A stretch of DNA of 64,000 bases from Carbonactinospora thermoautotrophica (GTDB lineage Bacteria > Actinomycetota > Actinomycetes > Streptomycetales > Carbonactinosporaceae), in NCBI RefSeq assembly GCF_001543895.1, contig NZ_JYIJ01000011.1, positions 82,593-146,592 of the forward strand, in the 5' to 3' direction. A model generated the notes under the pieces. That model saw only the letters and a program-made list of their open reading frames with translations. It was not told where the DNA came from and ran no database searches. This document shows positions 1 to 8,039 of the stretch, piece by piece; position 1 is the first letter of the stretch; every line of letters begins with the position of its first letter. The position numbers and the translations under genes are program-made.

Positions 1-354
1 CCAGTCGACGCACTCCGACACGTCGGGGAGCCTGATGTGGTCGAAGGGCCCGACCAACGCCGTCGCGAACTTGGCGAACAGCGTCGGGTAGGCGGGGAGC
101 TCGTGCCCCATCTCCAGGATGTGGGTGCGGTAGTTGTGCCCGACGCAGACGATCTTGCCCGGGCGTGGGACGACCGGTGCGAGCCCGACGTCATCCAGGG
201 TGGGTCCGGGCCGGCCCGCGGAGGCGAGCGACGCGAGATCGCCCGTGTCGGCGAGGAGCGCGGCGACGTCAGGGTGGGGCAGGACATGCACGCGGTCACC
301 CTCGATCCGGGCGGCGCGCGTGCCGCCGTCGACCCGGATGGTCGCGAGCCTCAC
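1..354 (-). CDS. Fumarylacetoacetate hydrolase (FAH) family protein, partial
   Basis: This is the N-terminal 118 codons of a gene that continues left of the window. The translation contains the FAH-fold lead-in 'PRPGKIVCVGHNYRTH' followed by 'PTLFAKFATALVGPFDHI', the usual start of the metal-dependent C-C hydrolase/isomerase domain, after a short N-terminal domain. The GTG start at 354 overlaps the stop codon of the upstream lyase gene by 4 bases (GTGA), which implies translational coupling. FAH-family enzymes hydrolyse or tautomerise beta-diketo acids, often late in aromatic catabolism. The exact substrate cannot be read from the fragment, and the metal ligands lie outside the window. Confidence 0.8.
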   Translation of the reverse strand, partial: MRLATIRVDGGTRAARIEGDRVHVLPHPDVAALLADTGDLASLASAGRPGPTLDDVGLAPVVPRPGKIVCVGHNYRTHILEMGHELPAYPTLFAKFATALVGPFDHIRLPDVSECVDW

Positions 355-1316
355 GACGCCGTCCCCGCCAGCCGCCGTCGCAGCGCGGTGAGGCTCCCGC
401 CGCGGGTCATCTTGCTGGGCAACTGGTGGCCGACGATGTCCTCGGCGAGCCAGGCGCACTCGATGAGCCGGTCCAGATCGATGCCGGTCTCGATGCCCAT
501 CTCCTCGCACAGGAAAACGAATTCCTCGGTGCACAGGTTGCCGGCGGCGCCGCTGTGCGCCGCGAACGGGCAGCCGCCCAGCCCGGCGCATGCGGTGTCG
601 AACTCCGCGACGCCGAGCTGCAGCGCCGCGTAGGCGTTCGCGACCGCGAGCCCGCGGGTGTCGTGCAGATGCAGGCCGAGCGTCAGGTCCGGCCAGCGCT
701 CGCGGACCGCGCCGACGACCCGCTGGATGTCGCGCGGGGTCGCGTGCCCGACCGTGTCCGCGAGATAGACCGAGGAGAGGCGTACGTCGAACTCCGCGGC
801 GAGTTCGAGGATGCGCGCCACCATCCGGACGGTGAGCTCGACGGGGATGTCGCCTTCGTAGTTGCAGCCGAAGGCGGTCATGACGTAGCCCCACTCGACC
901 GGCACGCCCGCCTCCCGGTAGCGGGCCAGCCACCGGCGCTGCTCCTCGATGGTCTCCTCGCGCCCCATGCCGGTGTTCGCGCGCGCGAACGTGTCCGACG
1001 CGGTGACCCGGATCGCGCCGATCACATCGGCGGTGCTCGCCAGCGCTCGCTCCAGCCCCTTCAGGTTCAGCCACAAGCCGGTGTACCGGACCCCCGGCTT
1101 GCGCCGGATCCGGGCGAGCACCTCCTCGGCGTCGGCCATCTGCGGCACCCGTTTGGGATTCACGAACGACACGCAGTCGATCTTGCGGACACCGGTTTCC
1201 GCGAGCGCCTCGATGAACTCGACCTTGCGCTCGGTGCTGATCGGCCCCTTCTCGATCTGGAACCCCTCGCGGGGGCCCTCTTCGTTGATCTTCACTCGGC
1301 CCGGCAGATCGCTCAC
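351..1316 (-). CDS. Hydroxymethylglutaryl-CoA lyase family protein
   Basis: The 321-residue product belongs to the DRE-TIM metallolyases. It has an N-terminal 'EEGPREGFQ' strand (in place of the usual D-x-x-R-D-G), a 'HLHDTRGLAVANAYAAL' metal-binding segment around residues 218-235, and the family signature 'GLGGCPFA' with its catalytic cysteine near residue 250. HMG-CoA lyases cleave 3-hydroxy-3-methylglutaryl-CoA to acetyl-CoA and acetoacetate, but diverged members act on other branched 3-hydroxyacyl-CoAs. The N-terminal change of the usual DGLQNE-type motif to EGPREG makes the exact substrate uncertain. It is the first gene of a leftward operon with the FAH-family gene. Upstream is an operator-like palindrome at 1357-1378 shared with the divergent thioesterase. 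Confidence 0.82.
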   Translation of the reverse strand: MSDLPGRVKINEEGPREGFQIEKGPISTERKVEFIEALAETGVRKIDCVSFVNPKRVPQMADAEEVLARIRRKPGVRYTGLWLNLKGLERALASTADVIGAIRVTASDTFARANTGMGREETIEEQRRWLARYREAGVPVEWGYVMTAFGCNYEGDIPVELTVRMVARILELAAEFDVRLSSVYLADTVGHATPRDIQRVVGAVRERWPDLTLGLHLHDTRGLAVANAYAALQLGVAEFDTACAGLGGCPFAAHSGAAGNLCTEEFVFLCEEMGIETGIDLDRLIECAWLAEDIVGHQLPSKMTRGGSLTALRRRLAGTAS

Positions 1317-1356
1317 CGTCTTGCCTCCTCGACGCGTGTCCCCCCCGCGGCCGCAA

Positions 1357-1378
1357 AACGAACGGTCGCTCGTTCGTT
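1357..1378. promoter_or_regulatory. TetR-type operator palindrome (copy 1)
   Basis: The element has perfect 8-base arms AACGAACG and CGTTCGTT around GTCGCT. It lies between the divergent lyase gene and the thioesterase gene. A related 16-bp core recurs at 6553-6568, 9605-9620, 9662-9677 and 11604-11619, each upstream of a gene in the same catabolic cluster. The likely ligand-responsive binder is the TetR protein at 2345-2980. This is inferred from pattern and location. Confidence 0.7.
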
Positions 1379-1434
1379 AAACTACGCTCGCGGAATACCG
1401 ACGTCAAGGTGGACCGCATCCACGGGAGGTGGAG

Positions 1435-2286
1435 ATGGAACCGGTCGCGGAGCTGCTAGACCTGCTGGACCTGACGCCGATCGCGACCGACGAGTTCATC
1501 GGCCGAAACCCGGAACGGTCCCTGCCGTTCGTGTTCGGAGGTCAGGTCGCGGCCCAGTCCCTGGCCGCTGCGGGACGCACGGTCGACAGCGACCGCAGCG
1601 TGCGCTCGCTCCACGCGTACTTCCTCCGCGCCGGCGACCCCACCCGGCCCATCCGTTACCGCGTCGAGCGCACGCACGATGGGCGGTCCTTCTCCGCCCG
1701 CCGCGTGGTCGCTTCTCAAGAAGGCGGCGTGATCTTCACGCTGGCCGCGTCCTTCCACATCGCCGAGGACGGGCTGGACCATCAGATCGCCATGCCCGCC
1801 GTCCCTCCGCCGGACACGCTGCCCAGGCTGGAGACCTGGCTCGCGCCGCACACGGAGCGCCTCCCTTCGTGGTGGCGCGGGCCCATGGCTGTCGACCTGC
1901 GGTACGTCGATGAGCCACCGCACGTCCTGACCCGCGAGCGTGACTGGCAACCACGGCAGGCGCTGTGGATGCGCGCCGACGGCGAGCTCCCCGACGACCC
2001 GTTGGTCCACGTGTGCGTCCTGACCTTCGCCTCGGATCTGACGCTGCTCGATCCGGTGCTGCTCGCCCATGGGATCTCCTGGTACACCGGGCGAGTGCGG
2101 GCGGCGAGTCTCGATCACGCGCTGTGGTTCCACCGGCCGCTCCGGGCTGACCGCTGGCTCCTCTACGCCCAGGAGAGCCCTACGGCGAGCGGCGCGCGTG
2201 GCCTGGCCCGCGGCAGCGTCTTCGACGCCGAAGGAACCCTCGTCGCGACCGTGATGCAGGAAGGCCTCATCCGGCTGCTGGACTGA
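1435..2286 (+). CDS. Acyl-CoA thioesterase II (TesB-like)
   Basis: The 283-residue protein has the double hot-dog organisation of TesB thioesterases. The first half includes 'FVFGGQVAAQSLAAAGRTV' and 'SLHAYFLRAGDP', and the second half 'SLDHALWFHRP' followed by 'LYAQESPTASGARGLARGSVFD', which are the usual landmarks of the two domains. It hydrolyses acyl-CoA thioesters in the cytoplasm. The ATG at 1435 is preferred over the in-frame GTG at 1429 because GGGAGG ends five bases before it. It is transcribed divergently from the lyase operon across the shared operator, which suggests it is induced together with acyl-CoA catabolism. Confidence 0.85.
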   Translation: MEPVAELLDLLDLTPIATDEFIGRNPERSLPFVFGGQVAAQSLAAAGRTVDSDRSVRSLHAYFLRAGDPTRPIRYRVERTHDGRSFSARRVVASQEGGVIFTLAASFHIAEDGLDHQIAMPAVPPPDTLPRLETWLAPHTERLPSWWRGPMAVDLRYVDEPPHVLTRERDWQPRQALWMRADGELPDDPLVHVCVLTFASDLTLLDPVLLAHGISWYTGRVRAASLDHALWFHRPLRADRWLLYAQESPTASGARGLARGSVFDAEGTLVATVMQEGLIRLLD

Positions 2287-2344
2287 GGTCCTGGCCAGGC
2301 CTTCGCCCAGGGAAAGCCCGTGTGGCAGCGCGGCGTGCCCGCGC

Positions 2345-2980
2345 TCAGTTCGGGGTCCGCAGCGAGCCCGCGGGTTCCTGGACGCCGAGCTGCCGCAGCA
2401 CGATGACCGTGTACTTCTCCACGATCTCGTCGAGCGTGAGCGGCCCCTTCGGCCGGTACCACGTCGAGACGTGCACACCGATGGCGAGGATCGCGAACGT
2501 CTGCAGTTGGGGATCCACCACGTCCGCCCAGCCCTCAGCCGCGGCCCGCTCCACGAGCTCGCGCAGCGTCGCCTCGTAGCGGTCGCGAAGCTCGATGACC
2601 TGGCGCCGGTTCGGCGGCGACAGCGAGCGCAGCTCCGAGTTGCCGATGAAGACATCGCGGGCGCGGGCGGCGTGGAAACGGATGTGGCAGTCGATGGCGG
2701 CGCGGAGCTGGTTGAGCGTGCCGGTCTGCCCGGCGATCGCCTCCTGCTGCGCGGCGAGGAGGTCCTCCATGATGCCGACCATGATCCACCGCAGCAGCGT
2801 TTCCTTGCCGCTGATGTGGTTGTAGAGGCTGCCGACCTGGATGCCGACCTTCGCCGCGACCTGCCGGAGCGTCGTCGCCTCGTAGCCGTGTCGGAAGAAC
2901 AGCTCCGCGGCGGCCTCGCGGATAGCCTTGGCGGTCTTAGCGCCGTTCGGCGGGTTGGCCCCCCGCCTCCGTTCGCTCAT
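2345..2980 (-). CDS. TetR family transcriptional regulator
   Basis: The 211-residue protein has an N-terminal helix-turn-helix: 'IREAAAELFFRHGYEATTLRQVAAKVGIQVGSLYNH' (split here by position, residues about 20-55) is the canonical TetR DNA-binding segment. The C-terminal ligand domain resembles regulators that sense acyl-CoA-type ligands (KstR2/FadR-like), though this cannot be proven by eye. Its last codons overlap the start region of nothing to the right, while its start overlaps the livF stop by 4 bases, so it is co-transcribed downstream of the importer genes. The five ACGAACG-type palindromes in the cluster are its most likely operators. Confidence 0.85.
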   Translation of the reverse strand: MSERRRGANPPNGAKTAKAIREAAAELFFRHGYEATTLRQVAAKVGIQVGSLYNHISGKETLLRWIMVGIMEDLLAAQQEAIAGQTGTLNQLRAAIDCHIRFHAARARDVFIGNSELRSLSPPNRRQVIELRDRYEATLRELVERAAAEGWADVVDPQLQTFAILAIGVHVSTWYRPKGPLTLDEIVEKYTVIVLRQLGVQEPAGSLRTPN

Positions 2981-3744
2981 CCGGTCTCCGCCCTTTCCCT
3001 GACGCGCGCTGCTCCCGCCTGATCGTCTTGCGGCGCCGATCCCAGGTAGACATGCCGCACCATGGGATCCTGTGATAGATCATCCGCAGTGCCGGACGCT
3101 AGCACACGCCCAGTGTGCAGCAAGTATCCGCGGTCAGCCAGGCGCAGCGCGGCCAGGGCGTTCTGCTCCACCAAGACGATCGTGATGCCCTCATCACGAA
3201 GCCGCGCGAGTGCGCTCATGATGCGCTGCACCATCTGCGGGGAAAGCCCGAGACTCGGCTCGTCGAGAAGCAACAGTTTCGGCTTCCCCATGAGTGCCCG
3301 GCCGATGGCGAGCATCTGTTGCTCACCGCCCGACAGCGTACCCGCCAGCTGCTGCGCGCGCTCCTCAAGCCTGGGGAACAGGTCATAGACCTGGCGCAGC
3401 TCCTCGGCCATCTTGGCCTCTCGGCGCCGTACGTACATCCCGAGCAGCAGGTTGTCCTCGACGGTCAGCGACGAGAAGACCTGCCGTCCCTCCGGCACGA
3501 GCAGGCAACCACGCCGCACCATGTCGGCCTGGCTCATACCCGCGGTGTCCTGTCCGTCGAAGACGACCCGGCCCTTGCGCAACGGCAGGGCGCGGGAGAC
3601 GACGTTGAGCAGCGTCGTTTTGCCGGCCCCGTTCGGCCCGATGAGGGTGACGATCTCGCCGGCTTCGACGTAGAAGTCGACCCCGTCGAGCACCTTGGCA
3701 CGGCCGTAACTGAAGCTCAGCCCGGTGACCTCAAGAGTTCGCAT
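2977..3744 (-). CDS. livF: Branched-chain amino acid-type ABC transporter ATP-binding protein LivF
   Basis: The 255-residue cytoplasmic ATPase has Walker A 'GPNGAGKTTLL' near residue 36, the ABC signature 'LSGGEQQMLAIGRAL' near residue 140 and Walker B 'LLLLDEPSLGLSP' near residue 158. The motif 'PEGRQVFSSLTVEDNL' in the Q-loop region is typical of LivF. It overlaps the upstream livM-livG fusion by 14 bases and precedes the tetR gene with a 4-base overlap, so the importer and its probable regulator form one leftward operon. The transported solute is unknown. The surrounding acyl-CoA genes favour an organic acid over an amino acid. Confidence 0.9.
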   Translation of the reverse strand: MRTLEVTGLSFSYGRAKVLDGVDFYVEAGEIVTLIGPNGAGKTTLLNVVSRALPLRKGRVVFDGQDTAGMSQADMVRRGCLLVPEGRQVFSSLTVEDNLLLGMYVRRREAKMAEELRQVYDLFPRLEERAQQLAGTLSGGEQQMLAIGRALMGKPKLLLLDEPSLGLSPQMVQRIMSALARLRDEGITIVLVEQNALAALRLADRGYLLHTGRVLASGTADDLSQDPMVRHVYLGSAPQDDQAGAARVRERAETG

Positions 3745-5629
3745 CGGCGGCCTCCCGCTCGTGCTTCACGACGCCGTCATGCGGGACACCGAGGTAGGCG
3801 TCGATGACTGCTTGGTCGGATTGGACCTCCGCCGGTGTCCCGACGGTGAGGGTGCGTCCGAAGTCGAGCACGTGCACCCGGTCGGCGAGGCTCATGACGA
3901 ACTCCATGTCGTGCTCGATGAGCAGCAGCGACATGCCGCGGGCGCGTAGGCGACGCAGTACCTGCGCAAGCGCCAGCTTCTCCGCGCGATTGAGTCCGGC
4001 GCCCGGCTCGTCGAGCAGGAGCACGCGCGGTCGCTGGGCGAGGGCTCGGGCGAGCTCGAGCATCTTCTGCTGCCCGAGGGAGAGCTGGGTCGCCTCCTGG
4101 GTCGCAAGGTGGGTGAGGCCGAGCTCGGCGAGGACGGCGTCCACCTCCTGTCCCAGCCGGCGTTCCTCGCGAACGGCACCGAGCGTGGGCACCGCCGACC
4201 GGAGCAGCCCGACCTTGCCGCGCAGGTGCGCACCGACGAGGACATTCGCCCGGGCGTCCATGCCGGCGAACAGGCTCGGCGTCTGGAAGGTGCGGGCCAG
4301 GCCCTTGCCGGCGACGACGTGAGCCGGAGCCCCCGTCACCTCCTGCCCGTCGAGGTACACCCTCCCGGCCGTGGGCGGCAGGTTGCCCGAAAGCAGGTTG
4401 AGCAGCGTCGACTTGCCGGCGCCGTTCGGCCCGATGACCGCGAGGATCTCGTGCTCGCGCAGGTCGAGGTCGACCGCGTCGACGGCCTTCACACCGCCGA
4501 AACGCTTGGACAAGCCGCGCGCCTGCAACACCACCCGGTCGCCGGGACCGGTGTGTTCGGCGGATGTGGCGGCGCTGGGCGGGGTATCCGGGTGCGCGCC
4601 AGCCTCAGGGGCGCGCGCCTGCTCGCCGGCACCGCGCCGGGCCGTGATCCGCCGGGTCAGCGAGGAGAAGAGCCCTGCCAGGCCGTCGGGCCGGACGACC
4701 AAGATGATGACGAGGACGCACCCGAGGACGAACGCCTCGCCCGCGCCGACGGACCCGGCCCCGAACAGCCCGGGCAGGAACTGCTCGATGAGTTGGCGCA
4801 GGGCCTCGATGCCGACCGCGCCGATGACCGCGCCCCAGGGGCTGTTCAGGCCGCCGAGCACGGCGATCGCCAGGATGTCGATGGCGGTGAGCACGCCGAA
4901 CGGCGGTGGGTTGACGTACAGGAGTTGGTGGGCGTAGAGCGAGCCGGCGACGCTACCCACAACCGCAGAGCCGGCGAACACGCGGGTCTTGGCCCAGGTG
5001 ACGTCCACGCCGCACGCCGCGGCGGCTGCCTCGTGGCCGCGTACGGCGCGCAGCGCGCGCCCCTCGCGGCTGCGCCCGATGCGCAAAGAGCCCCAGAGTA
5101 CGGCGCCGACCACGAGCCAGGTGAGCCAGAACTGCGAGCGCAGCGTCTGGAATTCGAACCCGAAGACGTTGAGGTAGCCGATCCCGCCGAATCCTGACGA
5201 ACCGCCGGTCACCTTGAGGTTGTTGACCAGCAGGAAGAAGATCTCGGTCAACGCCAGCGTGCCCATGGCGAGGAAGTGGCCACGCAACCGGAAGATCGGC
5301 TTGCCGAGCGCGTAGGCGAGGACCGCTGCCACGGCCGCGCTCGCGGCGAGGGCGAGGAGCCCGGGCCATCCCAGCTTGACGGTGAGCAGCGCGCTCCCGT
5401 AGGCGCCGATCCCGTAGAAGGCCGCCTGCGCGAGCGAGAACTGACCCGCGTAGCCGGTCACCAGAATGAGTCCGAGAGCGAGCAGTGCGTTGATGCCGAC
5501 CGTTGCGGCCAGGCCCAGGTAGAACTCGCCCAACACGAACGACGCAAGGAGGACGGCCGCCACCCAGACGACCGGGGGCATGGCTGTGCGCGCGCGGATC
5601 CGAAGCCCTGGGACGAACACCTCAGACAC
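3731..5629 (-). CDS. Fused ABC permease LivM and ATP-binding protein LivG
   Basis: The 632-residue protein joins two subunits that are often separate. Residues about 15-330 form a LivM-type permease with eight or more hydrophobic segments and the landmarks 'VTGYAGQFSLAQAAFYGIGAY' (split at this position) and 'AIAVLGGLNSPWGAVIGA'. After a charged, Ala/Pro-rich linker (about 330-365), a LivG ATPase follows with Walker A 'GPNGAGKSTLLNLLSG', signature 'LSLGQQKMLELARAL' and Walker B 'VLLLDEPGAGLN'. It overlaps livH by 8 bases and livF by 14. The fused form fixes the permease:ATPase ratio. LivM-LivG fusions are known among actinobacterial importers, so the fusion looks natural and not an assembly error. 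Confidence 0.9.
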   Translation of the reverse strand: MSEVFVPGLRIRARTAMPPVVWVAAVLLASFVLGEFYLGLAATVGINALLALGLILVTGYAGQFSLAQAAFYGIGAYGSALLTVKLGWPGLLALAASAAVAAVLAYALGKPIFRLRGHFLAMGTLALTEIFFLLVNNLKVTGGSSGFGGIGYLNVFGFEFQTLRSQFWLTWLVVGAVLWGSLRIGRSREGRALRAVRGHEAAAAACGVDVTWAKTRVFAGSAVVGSVAGSLYAHQLLYVNPPPFGVLTAIDILAIAVLGGLNSPWGAVIGAVGIEALRQLIEQFLPGLFGAGSVGAGEAFVLGCVLVIILVVRPDGLAGLFSSLTRRITARRGAGEQARAPEAGAHPDTPPSAATSAEHTGPGDRVVLQARGLSKRFGGVKAVDAVDLDLREHEILAVIGPNGAGKSTLLNLLSGNLPPTAGRVYLDGQEVTGAPAHVVAGKGLARTFQTPSLFAGMDARANVLVGAHLRGKVGLLRSAVPTLGAVREERRLGQEVDAVLAELGLTHLATQEATQLSLGQQKMLELARALAQRPRVLLLDEPGAGLNRAEKLALAQVLRRLRARGMSLLLIEHDMEFVMSLADRVHVLDFGRTLTVGTPAEVQSDQAVIDAYLGVPHDGVVKHEREAADANS

Positions 5630-6491
5630 GTTCGCTCACCTTCATACGGGTCAGGCCGGACGGCCGAGCGACGAGCAGGACCAGGAGCAGGGAGAGGACG
5701 ATGACGTCCTGGTAGGAAGTGGAGATCGCCGCGGCGGACCACGCTTCGACGAACCCGATCAACACACCGCCCACGAGGGTGAGGCCGAGCCGGTCGAAAC
5801 CGCCGAGAATCGCGGCGATGAAGCCTTTGAGCCCGAGTGCGAGGCCCGACCCGACGGTGGCGAAGGCGATGGGCACCTGGGCGGCCGCGGCGATGCCGCT
5901 GATCGCGCCGCTAATCGCGAAGGCCACCATCGCCATGCTCGTGACGCTGATGCCCACCACCCCAGCGGCGTAACGGTTCACCGCGCACGCGCTGAGCGCC
6001 TTGCCCGTCATCGTCCTGTCGAAGAACAGGTACAGCACGATGTAGAGCGCGGCCGTGATAGCCACCAGCCAGATCGCCTGGAGCTGCAGCGACCCGCCCA
6101 GAATCCGTAGCGGCTCTCCTTCGGTGAAGGGCGCGAACGCGTACGGCTCGGTGCCGAAGATCAGCTGGGCGAGCGACCGGAGTCCGATCGCGGCGCCGAG
6201 CGTCGCGATGGTCTGCACGAGCAGTCCGTGGTCGCGCAGCGGGTGCACCACAAGGCGGTGCAGCAGGAGCGCGGCGACGGCGCCGACCAGACCGCCGATG
6301 AGAACCGCGAGCGGGACCGGGAGCACTCCGGCGGCCACCACGGCGCCGAACGCTCCGATCATGGCGAGGTCGCCCTGCGCGAAGTTCACCATGCCCGTGA
6401 TCCGGTGGATCACGACGTAGCCCACGCCGATGACGCCGTAGACGACACCGACGGTGAGGCCGGTGAACAGGGCCTGGACCCACAGTTGCAT
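5622..6491 (-). CDS. livH: Branched-chain amino acid-type ABC transporter permease LivH
   Basis: The 289-residue integral membrane protein has about eight hydrophobic segments and the LivH landmarks 'MVNFAQGDLAMIGAF' near residue 35 and 'GLKGFIAAILGGFDRLGLTLVGG' near residue 225 (read as two adjacent motifs). The ATG at 6491 is chosen over the upstream in-frame start at 6560 because GGGAGGTGGC stands directly before it and because homologues begin at this point. It heads a leftward operon livH-livMG-livF-tetR. The operator-like core at 6553-6568 lies about 60 bases upstream, between livH and the divergent binding-protein gene. Confidence 0.9.
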   Translation of the reverse strand: MQLWVQALFTGLTVGVVYGVIGVGYVVIHRITGMVNFAQGDLAMIGAFGAVVAAGVLPVPLAVLIGGLVGAVAALLLHRLVVHPLRDHGLLVQTIATLGAAIGLRSLAQLIFGTEPYAFAPFTEGEPLRILGGSLQLQAIWLVAITAALYIVLYLFFDRTMTGKALSACAVNRYAAGVVGISVTSMAMVAFAISGAISGIAAAAQVPIAFATVGSGLALGLKGFIAAILGGFDRLGLTLVGGVLIGFVEAWSAAAISTSYQDVIVLSLLLVLLVARPSGLTRMKVSERV

Positions 6492-6552
6492 GCCACCTCC
6501 CGCGTGATGCGGGCTACCCGGGGAAACTGGCGAACGTTCGATCCAGTCATTG

Positions 6553-6568
6553 ACAAACAATCGCTCGT
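6553..6568. promoter_or_regulatory. TetR-type operator (copy 2)
   Basis: ACAAACAATCGCTCGT matches copy 1 (ACGAACGGTCGCTCGT) at 13 of 16 positions and is followed by the same TCG. It lies between divergent livH and livK, where it could control both. Confidence 0.6.
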
Positions 6569-6712
6569 TCGTGCTAATCGACCGTAGTTGCGGCTCACCC
6601 CCATGTCAACGAACTCGTGAGCCGGAACGGGACTTCCCGCGCAGCCCGCCCGATCCCGGCGGGGAGGGAGGCTCCCTGGGAAACCATCGACCAAGAAGGA
6701 CGTCGAGAGGCG

Positions 6713-7942
6713 ATGGCCATGCAGGTCAGAAAGAGGTTCACAATGCGGCGTACGCGCGCCGCACTCATCGCGGTCGCCGTGGGCGTGGCCACGCTCGCGA
6801 GCGCCTGCGGTGGTGCCGGGAACGCCGGGGGCGGCGACGGAACGTACAAGATCGGCGCGCTGCTCGGGCTGACGGGGTCCTATGCGGCGCTGGGCGAGCA
6901 GTCGCAGAAGGCGATCAACCTGTACGTCGAGAAGATCAACGCGGCCGGCGGCATCAACGGCCGCAAGCTCGAGGTCGTCTTCGCGGACACGACGAGCAGC
7001 GAGAGCGAGGCGGTCAACCAGCTGCGCAAGCTCGTGACGCAGGACAAGGTGCTCGCGGTGGTCGGCCCGAACTCCTCGGGCGAGTCGATCGCGGTCAAGC
7101 CGATCTCGCTGTCGCTGCGTACGCCGGTCATCGCGCTCGCCTCGTCCGACAGCATCATCACCCCGGCCGACCAGGCAAAGTACATCTTCAAGCACTTCCC
7201 CAGCACCGAGGACTCCCTGCGGGCCCAGCTGGAATACGCCAAGAGCCAGTCCTGGACGAAGGTGGCCATCCTGGCCGCGAACAACGGGTACGGCCAGGAA
7301 CCGCTCAGGCTGTTGCCCAAGGTGATCAACGAGTACGGCCTCCAGCTGGTCGCCTCGGAGACCTTCCCCCCGAACGCCACCGACATGTCGGCCCAGTTGA
7401 GCTCGATCGCGCGCACGCAGCCGGACGTGCTGCTGGTGTGGGCGGTGAACCCCGCCAACGCGATCGTCGCGAAGAACGCCAAGGACATCGGCTTCAAGGC
7501 CAAGCTCTTCCACTCCCCGGGCGGGGGCACCCCGCTGTACGTCCAGACGGCGAAGGGCGCGACCGAGGACACGCTGGTGCAGGGTTCCAAGATCGCCGCA
7601 CCTGACCAGATCGAGCCGTCCGATCGCCAGTACAAGGTGATCCAGGACTTCGTCAGCGCTTATCGCAGCAAGTACGGCTCCCTGCCGGACCAGTTCGCCT
7701 CGAACGGCTGGGACGGGATGACGCTCATCACCGCCGCGTTGGAGAAGGCCCAGGTCAACCCCGGCAACGTGCAGCAAGCCCGGGACAAGCTGCGCGAATC
7801 CCTGGAGAACAACATCAAGGACTTCGCCGGCGTGAACGCCATCTACTCGTTCAACGCGGACTGGCACGGCCCGAGAGGCATCGAGGGCCTCGCGGTCCTC
7901 GGCGTCAGGGACCAGAAGTTCACCCTCGTCAAGGCGTACTGA
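6713..7942 (+). CDS. ABC transporter substrate-binding lipoprotein (LivK/Peripla_BP_6 type)
   Basis: This is the extracytoplasmic binding protein of the adjacent importer. The N-terminus has a positively charged head and a hydrophobic core ending in the lipobox LASAC, so it should be lipid-anchored. The mature part opens with 'YKIGALLGLTGSYAALGEQ' and includes 'NAAGGINGRKLEVVFADT', standard for the type I periplasmic-binding fold. Starts at 6713 and 6743 are both possible. The ATG at 6743 has the better-placed AAAGAGG and gives a typical signal peptide, while 6713 adds ten residues. A perfect hairpin follows the stop codon, so the gene is probably monocistronic. Confidence 0.9.
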   Translation: MAMQVRKRFTMRRTRAALIAVAVGVATLASACGGAGNAGGGDGTYKIGALLGLTGSYAALGEQSQKAINLYVEKINAAGGINGRKLEVVFADTTSSESEAVNQLRKLVTQDKVLAVVGPNSSGESIAVKPISLSLRTPVIALASSDSIITPADQAKYIFKHFPSTEDSLRAQLEYAKSQSWTKVAILAANNGYGQEPLRLLPKVINEYGLQLVASETFPPNATDMSAQLSSIARTQPDVLLVWAVNPANAIVAKNAKDIGFKAKLFHSPGGGTPLYVQTAKGATEDTLVQGSKIAAPDQIEPSDRQYKVIQDFVSAYRSKYGSLPDQFASNGWDGMTLITAALEKAQVNPGNVQQARDKLRESLENNIKDFAGVNAIYSFNADWHGPRGIEGLAVLGVRDQKFTLVKAY

Positions 7943-7957
7943 CGGCGCGCCGAACGG

Positions 7958-7990
7958 ACGGGCCGGTGCGAGGTTCTCGCACCGGCCCGT
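7958..7990 (+). terminator. Hairpin terminator after the binding-protein gene
   Basis: A perfect 15-base stem (ACGGGCCGGTGCGAG paired with CTCGCACCGGCCCGT) encloses a GTT loop 16 bases after the stop codon. There is no U-tract, which is normal for high-GC actinobacteria. It may also serve the convergent ligase gene ending at 8040. Confidence 0.8.
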
Positions 7991-8039
7991 TCACGCATCC
8001 GCCCGATCCGGTCGGGTCGCCGGTCCCGCTCCCCGGCGC

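Noticed and set aside
165..1913. 582-residue plus-strand frame over the lyase and thioesterase genes
   Set aside because: Arg/Ala/Pro-rich composition and overlap with two recognised enzymes on correct frames.
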